64,000 bases of DNA from Gemmatimonadota bacterium. Its GTDB lineage: Bacteria > Gemmatimonadota > Gemmatimonadetes > Gemmatimonadales > GWC2-71-9. The translations under genes were made by a program, and so were the position numbers. The DNA lies in contig SHZT01000003.1 in NCBI GenBank assembly GCA_009692185.1, positions 186,001 through 250,000 on the forward strand. The letters run 5' to 3'. Below are positions 63,100-64,000 of this stretch, piece after piece. How positions within the stretch are numbered: position 1 is the stretch's first letter; every line of letters begins with the position of its first letter. Below the pieces are notes generated by a model. It did no database searches and was not told the DNA's origin. It worked only from the letters and a program-made list of their open reading frames with translations.

Positions 63100-64000
63100 T
63101 CAAACGGGTAACGGCCTGGCGACCGACCGGGCAACGTCACGGCCGGACCGGACCGCCCCGGGGACACCCCCTGGGACGTACGCGGCCCCGGCAAGGTGGA
63201 GGGACCCGAGCCGCTCCAGGCGGCCAAGCAACTCGCCCACAAGACCTTGATGCCCCGGTCCGTATTGGGGGATTGCCTCGGGCCAGCGCGAAACGAGGGC
63301 CTCTGCGGGTGTTCCGGACAGGCCCAGAACCGCACCCAGGACTCGAACGGAACGGTCGACCCAGCCCTCATCGGAGACGTGAAGCTCGTCGGGTTCAGGC
63401 CGGAAGAATGCCCGAAGGAGGACCGTCCCCCTGGGGGCCCGGTTGGCAAACTTTGACGAGCTGAACCCACAGGCCCGCAGCCCCTCCGAGCCCTCGTTCC
63501 CCGGGGCGACCACGAAACCGGTCGCGGCCAGCGGATGTGAAACCGCCGTGCGCGGATAGCCGAGGGACACACACAAGTTCGAGGTCAGCACCAGGGTCTC
63601 CAGGAGCGCGGCTGCTTCGGGATCAATGGGCGCGATCAGGGCGGCCGCGGCGCGAGGAGGGACAGCCAGCAGGACGTTCGGTGCCTCCCGGGTTGCCCCA
63701 CCGGACGTGGTGAGGCGCCACTGGCCGTTTGCTCGGTCGATCCGCGTTACGGGGCAGTCTGAAAAAATCTCCACTTTGCCCTTCAACGTGTTCAGAAGCG
63801 CGTGAGGCAACGCTCCCATGCCCGCTTTCAGCGAAGACAGGCCGCCGGGCCGGGATTCATCGGGAACGGGGATTCCGAGGAGCGCGGCCCCGTCACGCGT
63901 GGAGAGGTCGGACAGAGAGCCCCCGCGCAGGAGCAGCGAGCGGCGTTCCAGTTGCGGGATAATCTGGTCGGCGAGTCCCAGCTCCTTGCACAAGGCGGGA
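63100..64000 (-). CDS. hemY: Protoporphyrinogen oxidase (HemY type), 5' end off the window
   Basis: The C-terminal ~300 residues of an FAD amine-oxidase-fold protein. GGLSSLKAGMGALPHALL is the HemY substrate-domain loop, VLLAVPPRAAAALIAP follows, and the C-terminus LHLAGAAYVPGGVPGAVRSGR is the FAD-binding end motif. It oxidises protoporphyrinogen IX to protoporphyrin IX in haem synthesis. The frame stays open to base 64000, so the N-terminus lies outside. Confidence 0.88.
   Translation of the reverse strand, partial: PALCKELGLADQIIPQLERRSLLLRGGSLSDLSTRDGAALLGIPVPDESRPGGLSSLKAGMGALPHALLNTLKGKVEIFSDCPVTRIDRANGQWRLTTSGGATREAPNVLLAVPPRAAAALIAPIDPEAAALLETLVLTSNLCVSLGYPRTAVSHPLAATGFVVAPGNEGSEGLRACGFSSSKFANRAPRGTVLLRAFFRPEPDELHVSDEGWVDRSVRVLGAVLGLSGTPAEALVSRWPEAIPQYGPGHQGLVGELLGRLERLGSLHLAGAAYVPGGVPGAVRSGRDVARSVARPLPV

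Overview
The window is a dense, high-GC, origin-proximal stretch of a bacterial chromosome. It contains dnaA and dnaN with an oriC-like spacer between them (about 40.99-41.21 kb), the divergent rpmH-rnpA-yidD-yidC-mnmE block, a type A RNase P RNA, and about 34 kb away parA-parB with a perfect parS. The gene set fits Gemmatimonadota best: GWxTD protein, CBM48-type glycogen-binding envelope proteins, sufR-sufBCDSU, many predicted secreted proteins, and very short intergenic gaps. That phylum call is an inference from gene content and composition; no rRNA gene is present to confirm it. I saw no tRNA, rRNA, CRISPR array, prophage or insertion sequence, and no gene-free stretch longer than 300 bases.

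Layout. 0-4.2 kb: LOG-family protein, class V aminotransferase, small membrane protein, queG, nif3. 4.4-9.3 kb: one minus-strand run mnmG / parS / parA-parB-M23 peptidase-bactofilin with 4-base overlaps. 9.4-12 kb: four-helix protein and a NatAB-like ABC exporter. 12.1-18.1 kb: sufR-sufB-sufC-sufD-sufS-sufU with a palindromic operator candidate upstream. 18.1-29.4 kb: a broken MobA-like nucleotidyltransferase, a frameshifted peptide deformylase, SDR, thioesterase-hydrolase fusion, RNase D, SufT-like protein, serine hydrolase, M28 and matrixin peptidases, MMPL transporter, pilin. 29.4-36.1 kb: polA, cold-shock gene, lytic transglycosylase, GWxTD protein. 36.1-39.9 kb: Ser/Thr kinase, pyrE, AraC-type regulator, rnpB, frameshifted outer-membrane-like gene. 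39.9-46.5 kb: origin block. 46.5-57 kb: HEXXH protein, rhomboid, then ddl, cystathionine beta-synthase, TonB_C lipoprotein, mutS, SPOR protein, holA, anti-sigma, ECF sigma. 57-64 kb: NUDIX, upp, twice-frameshifted CsgG-like gene, then an operon joining an ECF sigma factor to two glycogen-binding-domain proteins, and the end of a protoporphyrinogen oxidase gene.

The most interesting arrangements are: (1) the tight operon hemY'-ECF sigma-membrane CBM48 protein-secreted helical-repeat protein-CBM48 barrel-like protein, a possible glycan-responsive envelope switch; (2) parABS fused by overlapping genes to an M23 peptidase and a bactofilin; (3) a dnaA-dnaN spacer that shows AT-rich / TAG-trio / GC-rich / DnaA-box order; (4) a SufR operator candidate. 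Four genes carry apparent lesions (three with frameshifts, one with an in-frame TGA) and a cold-shock gene has a TGA at its conserved glycine. These may be assembly errors or real decay, and raw reads would settle it.
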